From Toxonevra muliebris (taxonomy: Eukaryota > Arthropoda > Insecta > Diptera > Pallopteridae): a DNA stretch of 64,000 bases. The stretch is from NCBI GenBank assembly GCA_963691655.1, contig OY829329.1, forward strand, positions 66,976,822 to 67,040,821, written 5' to 3'. The translations under genes were made by a program, and so were the position numbers. Shown here in pieces: positions 34,378-45,728 of this stretch. The notes beneath the pieces were generated by a model. That model was not told the origin of the DNA and made no database searches. It saw nothing but the letters and a program-made list of their open reading frames with translations. Each line of letters starts with the position of its first letter. Position 1 is the stretch's first letter.

Positions 34378-34892
34378 CAGTGAAAATCGGTTATAACGTA
34401 CGGCCAAACTCGATTACATCTGATTGTCATAGTTTTACGAAGGGTTTTAATTTTTCATTTTAGAAAATTAAAAATTTCTTACATCTCATTTTGGCTGTGG
34501 TCCAATTTTGAAAATTTTAGAAACACAATTTTCATATGCTTTCAATAAGAAATTTAAGTACTAAAATAAAATAAAAGAAATTTGTTTCTGAATATTAGAC
34601 GGAATAGTAATTTTAAGCTTGGTGATAAATTTTGGAAAAATCTGCAAATGTATTTTTGATGAATTTTTAAAGTAGCTGGTTGATAAATCCGTCAGACCAA
34701 AATGGGTTAATCAAATAGAAATAAAAATTAAAAAAAAAAAAACTGCAGCTAAAGCAGATATGCTGTGCTAAACGATATCTAGTTAGGCTTTTCCCTCATA
34801 TATTTATATGAAAAATAAATCAGAATCTTAAAAATTTTCCAATACAACTGATTGCTCATTATAGACAGTGTCGTTATAAACGGTTTTCACTG
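34378..34892. mobile_element. pogo/Tigger-like MITE
   Basis: Ends CAGTGAAAATCGGTTATAAC on the left and CAGTGAAAACCGTTTATAAC on the other strand at the right, with TA on both sides (34376-34377 and 34893-34894). A CAGTG...TTATAACG terminus is typical of pogo-type members of Tc1/mariner. Length 515 bp, no transposase. Confidence 0.75.
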
Positions 34893-34894
34893 TA

Positions 34895-36001
34895 TATACT
34901 TATTTTTATATTTTTTTTTCTATAAGTACATATTTGCACATTCGTAATCGTAAAAACAAACAAATTAAATTATTTGCACATGACATAAAGCTCAAATAAA
35001 AATAATATAAATATTAAAAAAGAATAAAATTAAAAATAAAAAAACAAACATATGAAAATCAAACTGAAACAACCGCAAAAATGAAAGCATAAAAATCGCT
35101 AAATGATTAAAATATGACATGAATATATAATGAACGCGCCAGCCTCATGATTTACTAGCGTTAATGACTAAAAGAGAATAAATGAATGAAGAATTTCTTT
35201 AATTTGATTAATCTATTAATTTTGTTTTTTGTTTTTTTTTTTTCTGTCTTGTCTTTTAAAGAGGAATTTGAATTATATCATTCATATGGTAAAAACATGT
35301 TAAAAAGTGATAGTGAATGAAGGTAAAAAAAAAACTAGAAATAAACAAAACATAAAAAATAGTAAGCACATTTTCCAGTACAATATTGGAATAATTCCAA
35401 ACTGTGCACTACAGCATTAGTATAATGTAGTAAAAGAAACAGAAAAGTGGCGCGTAAAGCTTAAAGGTTAAGATTGATTGGTCCTATGGGTACAGTGGGT
35501 TATTTTACAATTCTATTCAAACAAAAAGAACATAAAATTATGCTGATACTGAGTTTGCGGAAATGCCACCATAAATACATGAAATATTTCTCTTATACTG
35601 GTTGGAATGTCAGACTCAATAGGAAAGGATTTGAAGCAGTCATAAATATTATTATCTTATTTCTTCTCTAAGTGTAGTCTTTATTGTAGATTAAATCTAT
35701 TCAATCGGCTAAAAAAATGATGAAGAAGCTTACAGCATCTGCTTTGGAAAGTTCAACGTAGATTGAAGTACCGGTCTACTCCAAAGGAAGTCTTAGAAAA
35801 TTCGCTCCTAGGGATTGAAAAATCTTTTCGACGGTTTAGAAGTTTGAGAATACCTCAATTACTTCAACATTTTAAGCAACCTCGAAATTCTTTAAAGAAA
35901 TATATAAATATTTACTTCTGTATTCCGAATGATATCAGACGGACTCACAATTCGCTATTTTGATACTCTAGTTATGAGAAATTATCTAAGATTTAAAAAT
36001 A
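34895..36001. other. No gene seen
   Basis: AT-rich intronic sequence, especially A-rich at 34975-35100. Open frames of about 65 codons at 35474 and 35763 have no recognisable motif. Confidence 0.45.
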
Positions 36002-36298
36002 CAAAATTGAGCAAATGAAGAAACATTTTTGGGACATGAAAAAAAAAGCCAAAATGGCGTCAAATTTAAAAGTATCAGCATAGCTAAGTTTCTACACATT
36101 CTGTTCAATAAAAGTGGAAATAAATTTTTGAAATCAGATAATATCTTCAGGTTCCAAAAGGGTCTTGAAAGTACTGAAATTTCGAAAATAAATTATGATT
36201 TTTCTGATTTCAAAAATTTATATTCACTTTTGTTCATCTGGATCTGAAGCAACTTTACTATGCTATCCCAAAAATGTCCCTTCATTTGCCCAATTGTG
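36002..36298. mobile_element. MITE with about 35 bp inverted ends, Tc1/mariner-like
   Basis: Left CAAAATTGAGCAAATGAAG then ACATTTTTGGGACA; right, other strand, CACAATTGGGCAAATGAAG then ACATTTTTGGGATA. TA lies at the left border and one base beyond the right border. 297 bp, no coding capacity. Confidence 0.7.
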
Positions 36299-36301
36299 TT
36301 A

Positions 36302-36745
36302 CATTCTGTAAATTATGTTATTATTATGATTCAAGCATTCTTTCATTCAGACTAGATACATTCGTAATTTTTTTTCGTGCTGCCTTGTTATGAAAAATAT
36401 TCATAGAGAGCGCAGTCGGCTCATCCACATTAAAGTTTCCTGTTCGTAATCCTGAGTAAGCAAGAACTTAGGATTCGAAATACGAGTGAAATGCTTTCAT
36501 TATGATTCAAGAACACTAGTATACATTTCAATAGTTATTCTTCCATGGAAATCACTGCTATAATGATTTTATTTTCGCCCTTTTCTTGTTTTTTTTTTAC
36601 ACTTCAGCCGAATTATTTAACCTGGGCAAATAATGAGGTTCAACATAGTTAAATTTAGCTGAACATATTTAACCCTTTTAGTACATCTTTTAAATCGAGC
36701 TCGAACTATAATTTTTGTACTAAATTTATGATTACCTAGGACTTT
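36302..36745. other. No gene seen
   Basis: Noncoding sequence between two transposons, with a poly-T run at 36591. No exon or repeat end recognised. Confidence 0.4.
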
Positions 36746-36747
36746 TA

Positions 36748-38045
36748 AAGCGCGGTTCACGCCAAATTGGCACGCTTTGTTGTGGTCACCACGTCGCCCC
36801 TAGTCATAAGAACAACAAATTTTTTACTGGGATTTGTTTACAATACCGTTACCGTTAGTTGATACATTTTTCATATTAATTGATCGCAAGTTGGTGATTG
36901 TGTGCACAATGGAAGCTGCAAATAGAAAATTGATGGTGAACAAATTTATTGAAAATCCGTCGTGGTCTGGTTCAAAGATTGCGAGAGTGTTAAATATCTC
37001 CAAAAGAACGGTATGTAGAGTTATAAAACGATATAAAGAAACTCTTAGTGTTGAAAGAGCTAAAAAAGTTGTGGACAAAACGGGAACCACCAACCTGAAA
37101 TTAAAGGCAAAGATCTTGAGGTCCATCAAAAACAATCCCGGACTATCGGATAGCGATCGTGCCAAAAAATTCAATACCAGCAAAAGTACTGCTAGACGAA
37201 TACGCATAAAAGCTGGGCTTAAGTGCTATCGTGCTATAAAATATCCAAATAGAACAGACAAACAGAATTTTCTGGCCAAAAAACGTGCTCGCCTTCTCTA
37301 TAATAATGTTTTGACCAAATTCAATGGATGCATTATTGTGGATGACGAATCATACGTAAAATTTGATCTTAAACAGCTTCCAGGTCAAAAATTTTATATG
37401 GCAACGAATCGTGGTAATGTACCCTCAAAATTCAAGTACATAAAAATGGATAAATTTGCAAAGAAAGCAATGGTGTGGCAGGCTATTTGCAGCTGTGGTC
37501 TCAAATCCAGGGCATTTGTGACATCCTCTTCCATGACGTCTGATATTTACATCAAAGAGTGCCTTTCGAAACGACTATTGCCATTTGTTCGTCACCACCG
37601 TTCGCCAGTGAAGTTTTGGTCTGATTTAGCCAGTTGCCAGTACTCTAAGAAAACCATGGATTGGTATCAGACAAATAAAGTAGATGTAGTGCCCAAATAT
37701 ATGAATCCACCCAATTGCCCCCAGCTTCGACCGATCGAAAAATACATCTGGGCTATTACAAAATATAAGTTGAAGAAAAATGCAGGTATTGTCAAAAATG
37801 TGAATTCAATGTTACTAAAATGGAACCAAATAGCCGCAAAAGTATCCAGAGCGGATGTTCAAAGGTTGATGGGGTCCATTAAAAGGAATACCCGGAACTT
37901 TTTGCACAACAAATCTTTTAATATTATATTTAATACTAAACAAAATATTAAACTTATCATTTAATGCATTATTTGTTATTCTGAGTGTTCTGGTTAAAAA
38001 GATTCAACAACTTTCCTGCGTGACAATTTTGCGTGAACCGCGCTT
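36748..38045 (+). mobile_element. Complete DD37E Tc1/mariner-superfamily transposon
   Basis: A 1298 bp element with 28-base inverted ends matching at 26 positions: AAGCGCGGTTCACGC then C or A, AAATTG, G or T, CACGC. TA duplications flank it (36746-36747 and 38046-38047). It encloses one uninterrupted transposase frame. Intact ends, intact target duplication and intact coding sequence together point to a recent insertion, unlike the decayed copies elsewhere in the window. It lies in the intron between exons 3 and 4 of the minus-strand gene, in the opposite orientation. Confidence 0.9.
36909..37964 (+). CDS. Transposase, Tc1/mariner superfamily, DD37E type, intact
   Basis: 351 residues from the ATG at 36909. 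The open frame extends 25 codons upstream to another ATG, but MEAANRKLMV begins where related proteins begin and leaves the inverted repeat noncoding. A first helix-turn-helix lies at about residues 18-43 (SGSKIARVLNISKRTVCRVI) and a second at about 77-102 (SDSDRAKKFNTSKSTARRIR). Catalytic residues are Asp146 in IIVDDESYVKF, Asp239 in KFWSDLASCQYS and Glu277 in PQLRPIEKYIW. There are 37 residues between Asp239 and Glu277, which defines DD37E. The second motif reads SDLASCQYS rather than the usual DNA..H-type string. It acts in the nucleus, binding the terminal repeats and cutting out and inserting the element at TA. No stop, frameshift or missing catalytic residue is seen; activity is inference. 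Confidence 0.9.
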   Translation: MEAANRKLMVNKFIENPSWSGSKIARVLNISKRTVCRVIKRYKETLSVERAKKVVDKTGTTNLKLKAKILRSIKNNPGLSDSDRAKKFNTSKSTARRIRIKAGLKCYRAIKYPNRTDKQNFLAKKRARLLYNNVLTKFNGCIIVDDESYVKFDLKQLPGQKFYMATNRGNVPSKFKYIKMDKFAKKAMVWQAICSCGLKSRAFVTSSSMTSDIYIKECLSKRLLPFVRHHRSPVKFWSDLASCQYSKKTMDWYQTNKVDVVPKYMNPPNCPQLRPIEKYIWAITKYKLKKNAGIVKNVNSMLLKWNQIAAKVSRADVQRLMGSIKRNTRNFLHNKSFNIIFNTKQNIKLII

Positions 38046-38047
38046 TA

Positions 38048-38656
38048 CATCACCTCTTCATATCCTTATTTGTTCTTTACAAAAGGTTGAAAAATTAAAA
38101 TGTTGAATCTATAGACTTAAACGGTTTAAAACTTTTTCCTCAATTTGTGGATTTTTATATTTTCTTATTTTTTGCAAACAATCAAACTTCAAAAATAATT
38201 ATTTCCACATATTTAGCCTATGGTATTCCACCTGGAAAAATGTCAAGTTTTTGTCTAGTTTAGAGGAGGCCCTGGTTAGTAGGTTGGATCGAAAAACACA
38301 GGGGAAAAAACTGGCTTCCTGCGACATTATCGTCAGTCTGCGCAATGAGCTTAAAATATCGAAAGTTAAAGGAAAAAAGTAAGTTTTCCAAATTTTTGTA
38401 GTAGGTAGAATCCGGGATCAAACGAGATTATATCGGAATAATATTTTTTTTAGCGATCAATCAATTATAAGGTGCTGTTCCTAATTACAATAGCCAGATC
38501 GTGAAAGAAGGGATTTTTATTTGCTTTTTTTTGGCCAGAAAACTCAATTTTTAAACATCAAAAATCGATTTTTTTTTAGGAAAATCATCACCATTTATCT
38601 AAAGTTGTTTTTCTTTTTGTTTTTTTGAAACCCTTCGTTCACGAGCAAGGTAATAC
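38048..38656. other. No gene seen
   Basis: Intronic AT-rich sequence between the DD37E element and the next mariner. No open frame or repeat end with support. Confidence 0.4.
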
Positions 38657-38658
38657 TA

Positions 38659-40209
38659 ATAAGTGTATAAATATGAAATGCGGATTTGACTAACAGTAGT
38701 GTAATAACCTTCTTTAATTTCGAGAAAACGGCTGTTGAAAGTTATCAATTGTTGGTAAAAGCTTATGGTGAACATGCTTTAAGTCAATATATTTATGAAG
38801 ATTTAAAGATTTAAAAGTGGTGATTTTGACTTTAGTAACAAAGACCGCGGAAGACCGTCGAAAAAATTCGAAGATGCAAGCATTATTTGTTGAAGATTAG
38901 ACTCAAACTGAAAAGCAATTGTTAAAAACATTGAAAGTTTTTCAAGCAACTATTTCTTAACATCTATACGCATTTGGAAAGATCTAGAAATAAGGAAAAT
39001 GGGTGTCGTATGTATTAAAGGAAAGAAACATCGAAAGACGAAAAATCATTTCCGAAATATTGCTCTAATGGCAAAAAGAGAAAGCTTATTTTTTGGATAG
39101 ACTCAGCTCACTCATCAACATAATTAACAGTACTTAGTATCTATGGAAAGAAGTCCTTGCTGTGTATTTGGTGAGGTAGTAAGGGAGCTGTCTACTCTGA
39201 ACAGCTAAAACCTGGTGAAACGATTACTATTGAACAATACCGATAACAAATCAAGGATTTCGTTTGTCTTGGATCCAGCATCAACACCAACAATAATGTC
39301 AGCCTTGAGATCAAGCGAAGAATAACTCTTGCCAACAGATGTTACTACGGGCTCAGTGTGCAATTCAGAAGCAGAGCCCTCTCTCGACGTACGAAAATAA
39401 CGCACTTCAAGTCTCTCATACTTCCCGTCCTAATGTATGGCGCTGAGACGTTGACATTAACCACCTGTACGCCGACATTGACTGGGTCATGCTGAGCGAA
39501 TGAAAGTGATCCGGCTAGAAGTGTGTTTTAACTGACCTACGGAGGTGGAATGCGCAGAAGAGGATTACCTAATCTCCGTTGGAAAGACCAGGTACAGGGG
39601 GACCTGACTGCACTTAGCTTTACTAACTGGCGCCAGCGCGCCCATTACTGAAGCAACTGGCGAGGCTTTATAGAGGCGGCCAAGACCGATCATAGATTAG
39701 ATTAGAGCCAACTAAGTAAGTAAGTATACCGACAACAACTGATCAAATTGAACCGAACATTGAAGGAAAATATGCCCAAAGGCACGATAAAGTAATTTTT
39801 TTGCATGACAATGCTCGGCCCCTTGTTGCACATTGTGTGTTAAAAACTATTTGGAAAACATCAAATGGGACATTTTACTCCACCCGCTGTATTCACCAGA
39901 CTTGGCTCCTTCCAACTACTACTTGTTTCGATCGATGCAGCACAGACTTCAGGAATAGCACTTCAATTCGAACGAAGAAGTGAAAAATTGGTTTGATGGA
40001 TGCTTAGTCTCAAAAAAAGAGAATTGGTACTAGGACGGAGCTTATCAATATGGACAATATTTTGATTATTGAGTTCATTCATTTAAATTGTATCCCGTTT
40101 ATTGGATAAATAAACATTTAAATAAAAAAAATCATTTTGTTAATTAAATAGAATTAAATAAATTCCTTTTCTAAGCAAGAAAATCCGCATTTCATATTTA
40201 TACACCTAT
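38659..40209 (+). mobile_element. mariner element, decayed, carrying a LINE insertion
   Basis: Inverted ends GTGTATAAATATGAAATGCG occur at 38663 and, on the other strand, near 40205, each beside TA (38657-38658 and 40210-40211). Plus-strand pieces of a mariner transposase can be read: a helix-turn-helix region with KDRGRPSKKFEDA after frameshift, a LKPGETITIEQYR segment before the LINE, and after it HDNAR then LHPLYSPDLAPSNYYLF, the third catalytic motif of DD34D-type elements with Asn for the last Asp. Stops and frameshifts abound. Confidence 0.75.
39250..39725 (+). mobile_element. 5'-truncated LINE inserted in the mariner
   Basis: Flanked by a 13-base target duplication, ATACCGATAACAA at 39237-39249 and ATACCGACAACAA at 39726-39738. 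It encodes the C-terminal end of an ORF2: FVCLGSSINTNNNVSLEIKR, ITLANRCYYGLSVQFRSRAL and ILPVLMYGAETLT, then a RRRGLPNLRWKDQVQGDLTA region. It ends in a TAAGTAAGTAAG-type 3' tail. The mariner transposase reading resumes across the insertion point. Clade not assigned. Confidence 0.8.
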
Positions 40210-40211
40210 TA

Positions 40212-41810
40212 TATACTTATGTGTTTTCTTTTATCTCAGTTGAGCTGTCTCCGATATATTATGGTCACCCCAAACGATAGAAAAAAAATGTCTCAGCGCA
40301 AGGGTCGTAGTTTCTACAACTTCCGAAATTTTCACATGAACAAATTAAAACAAACGCATCAAGACATATATTATACGAGATTTTGCAGTTTTTTTTTTAA
40401 ATAAAATTATGATTATATACTCGAAAAACCCCTAATTTTCCCGAGACCAAAGGTATATAACCCCGGTATGGTATCAAATTACAGAAAGGGTTAATGCTCA
40501 TCAAGACCAATAAGTAAGCCATTTATATTAGTATCCATACATTAACAAACAGTTGATTTTTAAACTCAAAACTCGGTCGCTTAGGGCCTAATATCGTTTT
40601 CTACTACCCTCCTCCCTTCTTCGACTGGTTCTAGATAAACTTTTATTACCCTCTAAATCAATAGCAAACATTTGTTTTTAATCTACATATTATATTTTAG
40701 TGAATCTTTTTCCACATCTAATCTCCCCTTCTCCGCTTTTTGAATTAGTTCTGGTTACGCCTCATGGTTCACATCATTTCAATATAAATTTTTATAAAAC
40801 TTATGTCTGTAGACTGTTTAAAAAATCATAAATCGCTTGATTAACTTTGCAACTGTTGCATTTTTATGTTGACACTTTTATTTTATCGTCGTTACGCTTC
40901 ACTCTCCAATGTTTAAGGTAAGGTTGATGTGTGATATTTTTACCCTACCCCCGACACATGATGGTCTCAAGTAAAAAAGTAAAAAAAGAGTTGAATCAAA
41001 AAATCTAAATGTGATTGTTTGAAAAACAAAAAGTGAAAAATTAGACAGGAAATGCGATAAGGTTGAAAGGTCATACACATACACAAACTGAAAATCAAGT
41101 AATATGAGGGTGTAATGTGTGCTTATGAGATCAGCACCCTGTAAATATAAAATACTAAGGTTGGACTCGTTCGTATAACAAAAAAACAAAAAAAAAACCA
41201 AATGAAAACAAAACCAAATAAAAAAAGAACATAAGCAGCAAGGAAAAACATAGAGGGGGAAGAAGAAGAGTATAAAGTTAGTGAGCGAGCGGCAGTGAGA
41301 GAGAAATGGTAACAAATCGCATGGAACTGGAACTGAACCGCGACGATTGCGTGCAACTTAAAATAATTTCAACAAATGACCAACAACACATGAGAATCTG
41401 AAGAAAAAAAAAAAACAACAAAAACTGGCGGCTAACGCGAATGAATGAACAAAAGGGCGCAACACACAAGAAGAGGGAGAAGAAGAAGCAGAAGAAGGTG
41501 ATGATGGCACAAAAGTAGGCAGAGCAATCCACCAAAAAAAAATTCCACAAAAAAAAAAAAAAAGAGTTAAATGGCAAATGTTGATGATGACGACTTGCGG
41601 TAGTTGCGATGTTGATGATGGGTTTAAGTTAACTAACTAACCAAACAAAAAATATAAAAAAAAACGCTAATTGCTTATATGCTCTAGAAAAAACTAGAGA
41701 AAAATCATCATCATCTAACAAAAAAAACGAAAAAAACGAAAAACCAAAAAAATTAAATCAGGAAGTACAAACAAAAATGCAAATCGCTTCATTTCTAATA
41801 TGAATCCCAC
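40212..41810. other. Intron, no gene seen
   Basis: The stretch at 41160-41760 is strongly A-rich (AAAACAAA strings) with GAAGAAGAA tracts, so the minus strand shows Phe-rich open frames of up to 138 codons. These lack motifs and reflect base composition. The intron ends at the donor after 41811. Confidence 0.5.
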
Positions 41811-42215
41811 CTGTGGCTGCTTTAGTTGCTGCCAACTGCGGTGATTGTTGTTGGTGTGGCTGCTGCTGGTGCTGTTGATGTTTTACTTCCACGAAACGCA
41901 ATGCATTTGCAGTTTTCCATGAATCTGTTTGCAGTAACACTATTTGTTTTTTATTATTATTATTATTATTATAATTTATTTTCTTATTAAAATTTTTAAT
42001 TTTTAAAATCTCTTCTTTTTTAGTATTTTCACAAATTTGTGGCGTTTCAATTTCATTAATCGATTTTACACTTGCCACTTGGGTCACCAATTTATTAACA
42101 ATTGTTGTAGTTGTTTCTACTGTTGCTACTGCTGCACCTTCTTTATTATTACTACCACCACTGCCACTAGCTGTGACTGTTACTGCTGCTGCTGCTGCTA
42201 TTGCCGTTCCGGCGT
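41811..42215 (-). CDS. Coding exon 3 (phase 1-1) of unidentified low-complexity gene
   Basis: Acceptor TCATATTTGGTAG|AC at 42216/42215 and donor CACAG|GTGGGA at 41811/41810. The exon is 405 bases, 135 codons, symmetric phase 1. It encodes AGTAIAAAAAVTVTASGSGG, then VETTTTIVNKLVTQVASVKS, a Lys/Asn-rich middle with an Asn run (ATT/ATA repeats in the DNA), then SWKTANALRFVEVKHQ and a His/Gln-rich run ending AATKAAT. The bridging codon from exon 2 gives Asp (G + AC), and to exon 4 also Asp (G + AT). Low complexity makes function unreadable, but the shared phase and clean splice sites tie it to the neighbouring exons. Confidence 0.6.
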
Positions 42216-43737
42216 CTACCAAATATGAAACGTTACTAAAGTCTTTGCTTGTGACTGGAATTGGTGGAACTGGCTTTTTTCAGATGAAGCTTTGTTTTTA
42301 TTTTCGCTTCTTCTTCTTCTTCTTCTACATATGTACTTTTTTCTGCCTTCATTCGTGCTTCTATTTCTGCTTTAGTTTTTTAGTTTTTTTTTTTCTGATT
42401 TGATTTTGATAGGCACAGTGTGCTCAATATATGGCGGGTAACGGGTTACAGTGTTGTGCTTTTTTTTTGTTCTTCTTAGAATTACTTTACTTTGGTGCAG
42501 AGTTCTGCTGGCAATGAAGAATATGAATGACCTTCAGCATTGTGTAGTTTCCCCCTTTAGTTAGTTTTGTTAGGAACTTATCAATTTTGAAATTGGATTT
42601 TTTTTTTATATTTTTTTTGGCAGATATTTGTTTGTATTTAATGAAAAAAAAAAAACATCATGTTTGACAATTTTTAATCAAACCATTGATAACATTTCAA
42701 AAATATCTTCTTCATGGGAAAACATAAATGTTTCAGACAAGAAAATTACGTTCAAAGTTCAAGGCTTTATAGTTCTCAATGAGAACTTTTTATTATTTTT
42801 TTTTTATTAATGCAGTTCAAAGTAGAGAGGTTTACTAATGGCAAGGAAGTAATATTTTCGAATTTTGATTTCTGACTCAAAATGTAAAGTGAGAAGGACG
42901 GCTTGAAACCCTGAACCCAAAGATGAAATAAGGTGAAGACTACGCCCTAAAATCTCCCTCTCTAGCTGAGTTCTTTTTAACTTAATGTATACTTTCTCTA
43001 ATTTTTTTTACTCATTCCTCAAATTAAATGTCATATGGGAAGATCTTGAGACCCCTGAGCCCATAAATACTGAAAAGAGAAGAAGTTTCAGAAATGTAAT
43101 ATAAAAAAAAAAATCTTGAATATAAATTCTCAAAATTTGCTGTAGATTCCTGACTACAATTGAAAAGTGAATAGGACTTTAACACTCTGAATTCAAGGAG
43201 AGGGGGAGAAGGGGGAAGTCAAGTCAAGTCTTAATTTCCAAAAATCTTTTAATTTTTCTGAGCTTAAAGGTTGGCTAGGATTAGTGGAAAAACTCCTAAA
43301 AATTATATTTCTCAAAATTTTAAGATAAGAGCCTGATGTTTACCGGTTATATGGTTCTATGCTAGTGCTATTGCAGAGAGGGACTTCTAGAGTCATGTTG
43401 ACCAACTATAACACCTACCAGCGTTACCCCTGTCTGCATCTTTATATATTTTTTAGAGGTTTTGCCGAGTTAGAATACCAAATTTTGGGTATCTTTTCAT
43501 CGCTTGATTTAAATACTTTGGTTGAATTTTTCACATAATTGCAAAATGCATCAAAACAAGCGTTTCTTTAGCGGGGCGGTGTGGTAGGGTGCGTAGGGGA
43601 CCCACTGCTTTTGGTTTCTTTAAAAGTTTCTTTTGATTCATGAACAATAATCAAAATGCATGAGATTTTCGTTGCTAAACAGGGAGGAGAGTAGGGATTA
43701 ATGTTTATGAAAAACATTTCTTAAAAACAGTAACCTA
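42216..43737. other. Intron, no gene seen
   Basis: CTTCTTCTTCTTC tract near 42308 just upstream (minus strand sense) of the exon 3 acceptor region, several poly-T and poly-A runs, then purine-rich diverged sequence. No repeat ends recognised. Confidence 0.45.
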
Positions 43738-43830
43738 CTACCTTGATCAATAAGTTCCCGGAATAACCACCGTATGGCGCTCCCATCGTACCGCTTTGAG
43801 TACTGTTTTTTGAACTTTTTGATCAAGGAG
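43738..43830. mobile_element. Very short mariner-derived MITE (93 bp)
   Basis: Near-palindromic: CTACCTTGATCAATAAGTTC at the left and CTCCTTGATCAAAAAGTTC on the other strand at the right, with TA on both sides (43736-43737 and 43831-43832). The ends meet across about 50 bases of unrelated sequence, so this is little more than a pair of termini. Confidence 0.65.
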
Positions 43831-43832
43831 TA

Positions 43833-44129
43833 TGTAAGTAATTTTTGTAAGTTTCTCTAAAAAAAAACATCCCATATGATATTTTAGTCACAAATCTGAC
43901 TCAAAGATGATGGATATCTTCGTCTTCATTATAAGAGTTCCTCGTATTTTTCGCTCGTACTTGATATAAAATTATAGGCTCTTTCCATTCGTTTAAAAAA
44001 GTTTACACGAATAACTAAAATGGTTATTATGATTATTACTATTTGGAGGATGGGACGATCCGAAAGTCAGAAAGTGCAAACTATAAGATCTATGATACCA
44101 AAGCCCCAAGTTATGAAAGAAAGAAAAAA
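43833..44129. other. Diverged SINE-like scrap, otherwise nothing seen
   Basis: A stretch at about 43965-44000, ATAAAATTATAGGCTCTTTC then CATTCG, weakly resembles the body of SINE family A (ATAAAACTGTAGGTTCCTTC). Nothing else recognised. Confidence 0.3.
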
Positions 44130-44690
44130 GGAAAGGAAAAATGATAGTTACGAAACCATACCCAAGCCGAGAACCGAATGCGGGTCTCCAGAGATAAGAG
44201 TCTGGTGCACTGCCACTAGACCACTACTGAGGCCATGTTTGGGCCTACAAATTAACGCCGGTTCTGAACGGCGGTGTGGTAATTTATTATCGCTTAATGG
44301 TTTTGACATTGCTTACTACTTCCACACAGTGTGGCCAACTCAGCGCTTTTCCCGCTGATTTTAGTGCTTTTTGAAAATTAAAATGCGGAAAAAAGTGATT
44401 TAGCGCTCACGGTGTTTTTTAAATTTAAAATATCTTCGGAAAATCGAAGGAATTTTCATTGACTAGAAGTATCAGATGTGTGCCTGTACTAGTGAAAAAG
44501 TTTAAATGTATTGAGTTTTCTCGCACTTTTATAAGGAAAAAAATTTAACGTTTTTTTTTAAGAAAATGCGCGTTTTATTCTTCATTTTAGCGGATTTTGA
44601 AGAGCAAAAGTTGGCCACACTGCTTCTACACTTTCTTATAATTCTCATTCACTTCATATCGATAGTAAATATAAGAAGGTTGTGAGCAGG
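44130..44690 (-). mobile_element. SINE mosaic: tRNA-like segment plus SINE family B body, split by an hAT-like MITE
   Basis: The minus strand at about 44225-44160 has a tRNA-like segment (AGTGGTCTAGTGGCAGTG as box A, GCATTCGGTTCTCGG as a decayed box B). The segments at 44235-44326 and 44623-44690 match the body of the SINE at 19930-20189: GGCGGTGTGGTAATTT, then TTTCTTATAATTCTCAT and AAATATAAGAAGG. The tRNA-like segment lies on the opposite side of the body compared with the first copy. This is therefore either two adjacent insertions or a rearranged composite. Confidence 0.6.
44327..44622. mobile_element. hAT-like MITE nested in the SINE body
   Basis: Termini CAGTGTGGCCAACT on the left and CAGTGTGGCCAACTTTTG on the other strand at the right. 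Flanking eight-base duplication CTTCCACA at 44319-44326 and CTTCTACA at 44623-44630. AGCGCT words lie near both ends. 296 bp, no coding capacity. The SINE body is continuous across the insertion, which supports the boundaries. Confidence 0.8.
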
Positions 44691-45728
44691 GAGCCGAAAA
44701 AAAAGACAAAATAAAATTTTCTATCTCTAGTTAGCATTGATTTTAAAATTTCAAATTCAAGATTTTCGTATTTCTGTGCCGCTTATGTGAAAAAAAAAGA
44801 AAGCAATAACAAAATATTTGAAAAGTCATTGAATACTATAGTGGCTGTTCACACGGGCGCAAGCATGGACGCATGTCTAAAAGAGAGTGGTAGAAGAAAT
44901 AGGTAGGGTAAGGTGGGGTAATGTGACACACGTTTTAACTTATTCATATAAAAGTGTCAAGAAATTGAATTTTTGAACAGTTTTTGGCGCTATTTTTTAG
45001 AGAATACAAAATAATCGCAGATTTTCCAAGTTTTTACTTGAAAAAGGAAAAAAATTTTAAAAACAATTTGAAATTAGTGAAAGATCAAAGGAAAACAGTA
45101 ACGGTAATAGTGGAAAAAATTAGTAGAAATAAGAAAAGACAAGGTAGTAATCTTCAAAGACTTTTCAAAATTATTTTAATAAATAGACTCTTACAATTTT
45201 GCCCTTTTTTTTTTTTTAAAATAAAAGTTATTGAGTAAGATTTGAAATAAAAAGTTAAAAAAAAAAACTTCTGATCATCACTTTTAAAAGTTTTGAAAAC
45301 CTATAAAAAATTGACCCATTTTTTTACATATTAACCTAGCGCCAATCGGTTTACTTTCCCTATGACTTTTCTGATCCAAATAAAAATAATCTCAGTCAAC
45401 TTTATACATATCCCCCAAAGTAGATCACTTTTTAAAGGTTTATTCCCTCAAATGACACAACACTGTCTACTTACTAAACATTAAAACTCACGATTTGTTA
45501 AGTAAATAAGCACAATGTGCAAACACACAGACTAGTTCCAAGTCATAATAATAATAATAATATGTAATAAAAAAAAAAGCCAGTCTCAACATTCATATAA
45601 TATAGGTACGAGTATGTAAAAGTCAAATGCTTGTATAAACATTTGCCTTTTTGACATTCTACTATGCTATGCTATACTACCATTTCTCTTTTGTGTGACA
45701 TTCTGCGGTTCAACGCTCCCTTTCATAC
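44691..45728. other. Intron, no gene seen
   Basis: Poly-A and AAT tracts (AATAATAATAATAAT near 45548) and an 84-codon Lys-rich open frame at 44984 without motif. It ends at the donor after 45729. Confidence 0.45.

Noticed and set aside
40899..41577. Three overlapping minus-strand open frames of 77-138 codons rich in Phe and Leu
   Set aside because: They are the complement of A-rich DNA. There is no motif, no splice framework, and the composition matches base bias.
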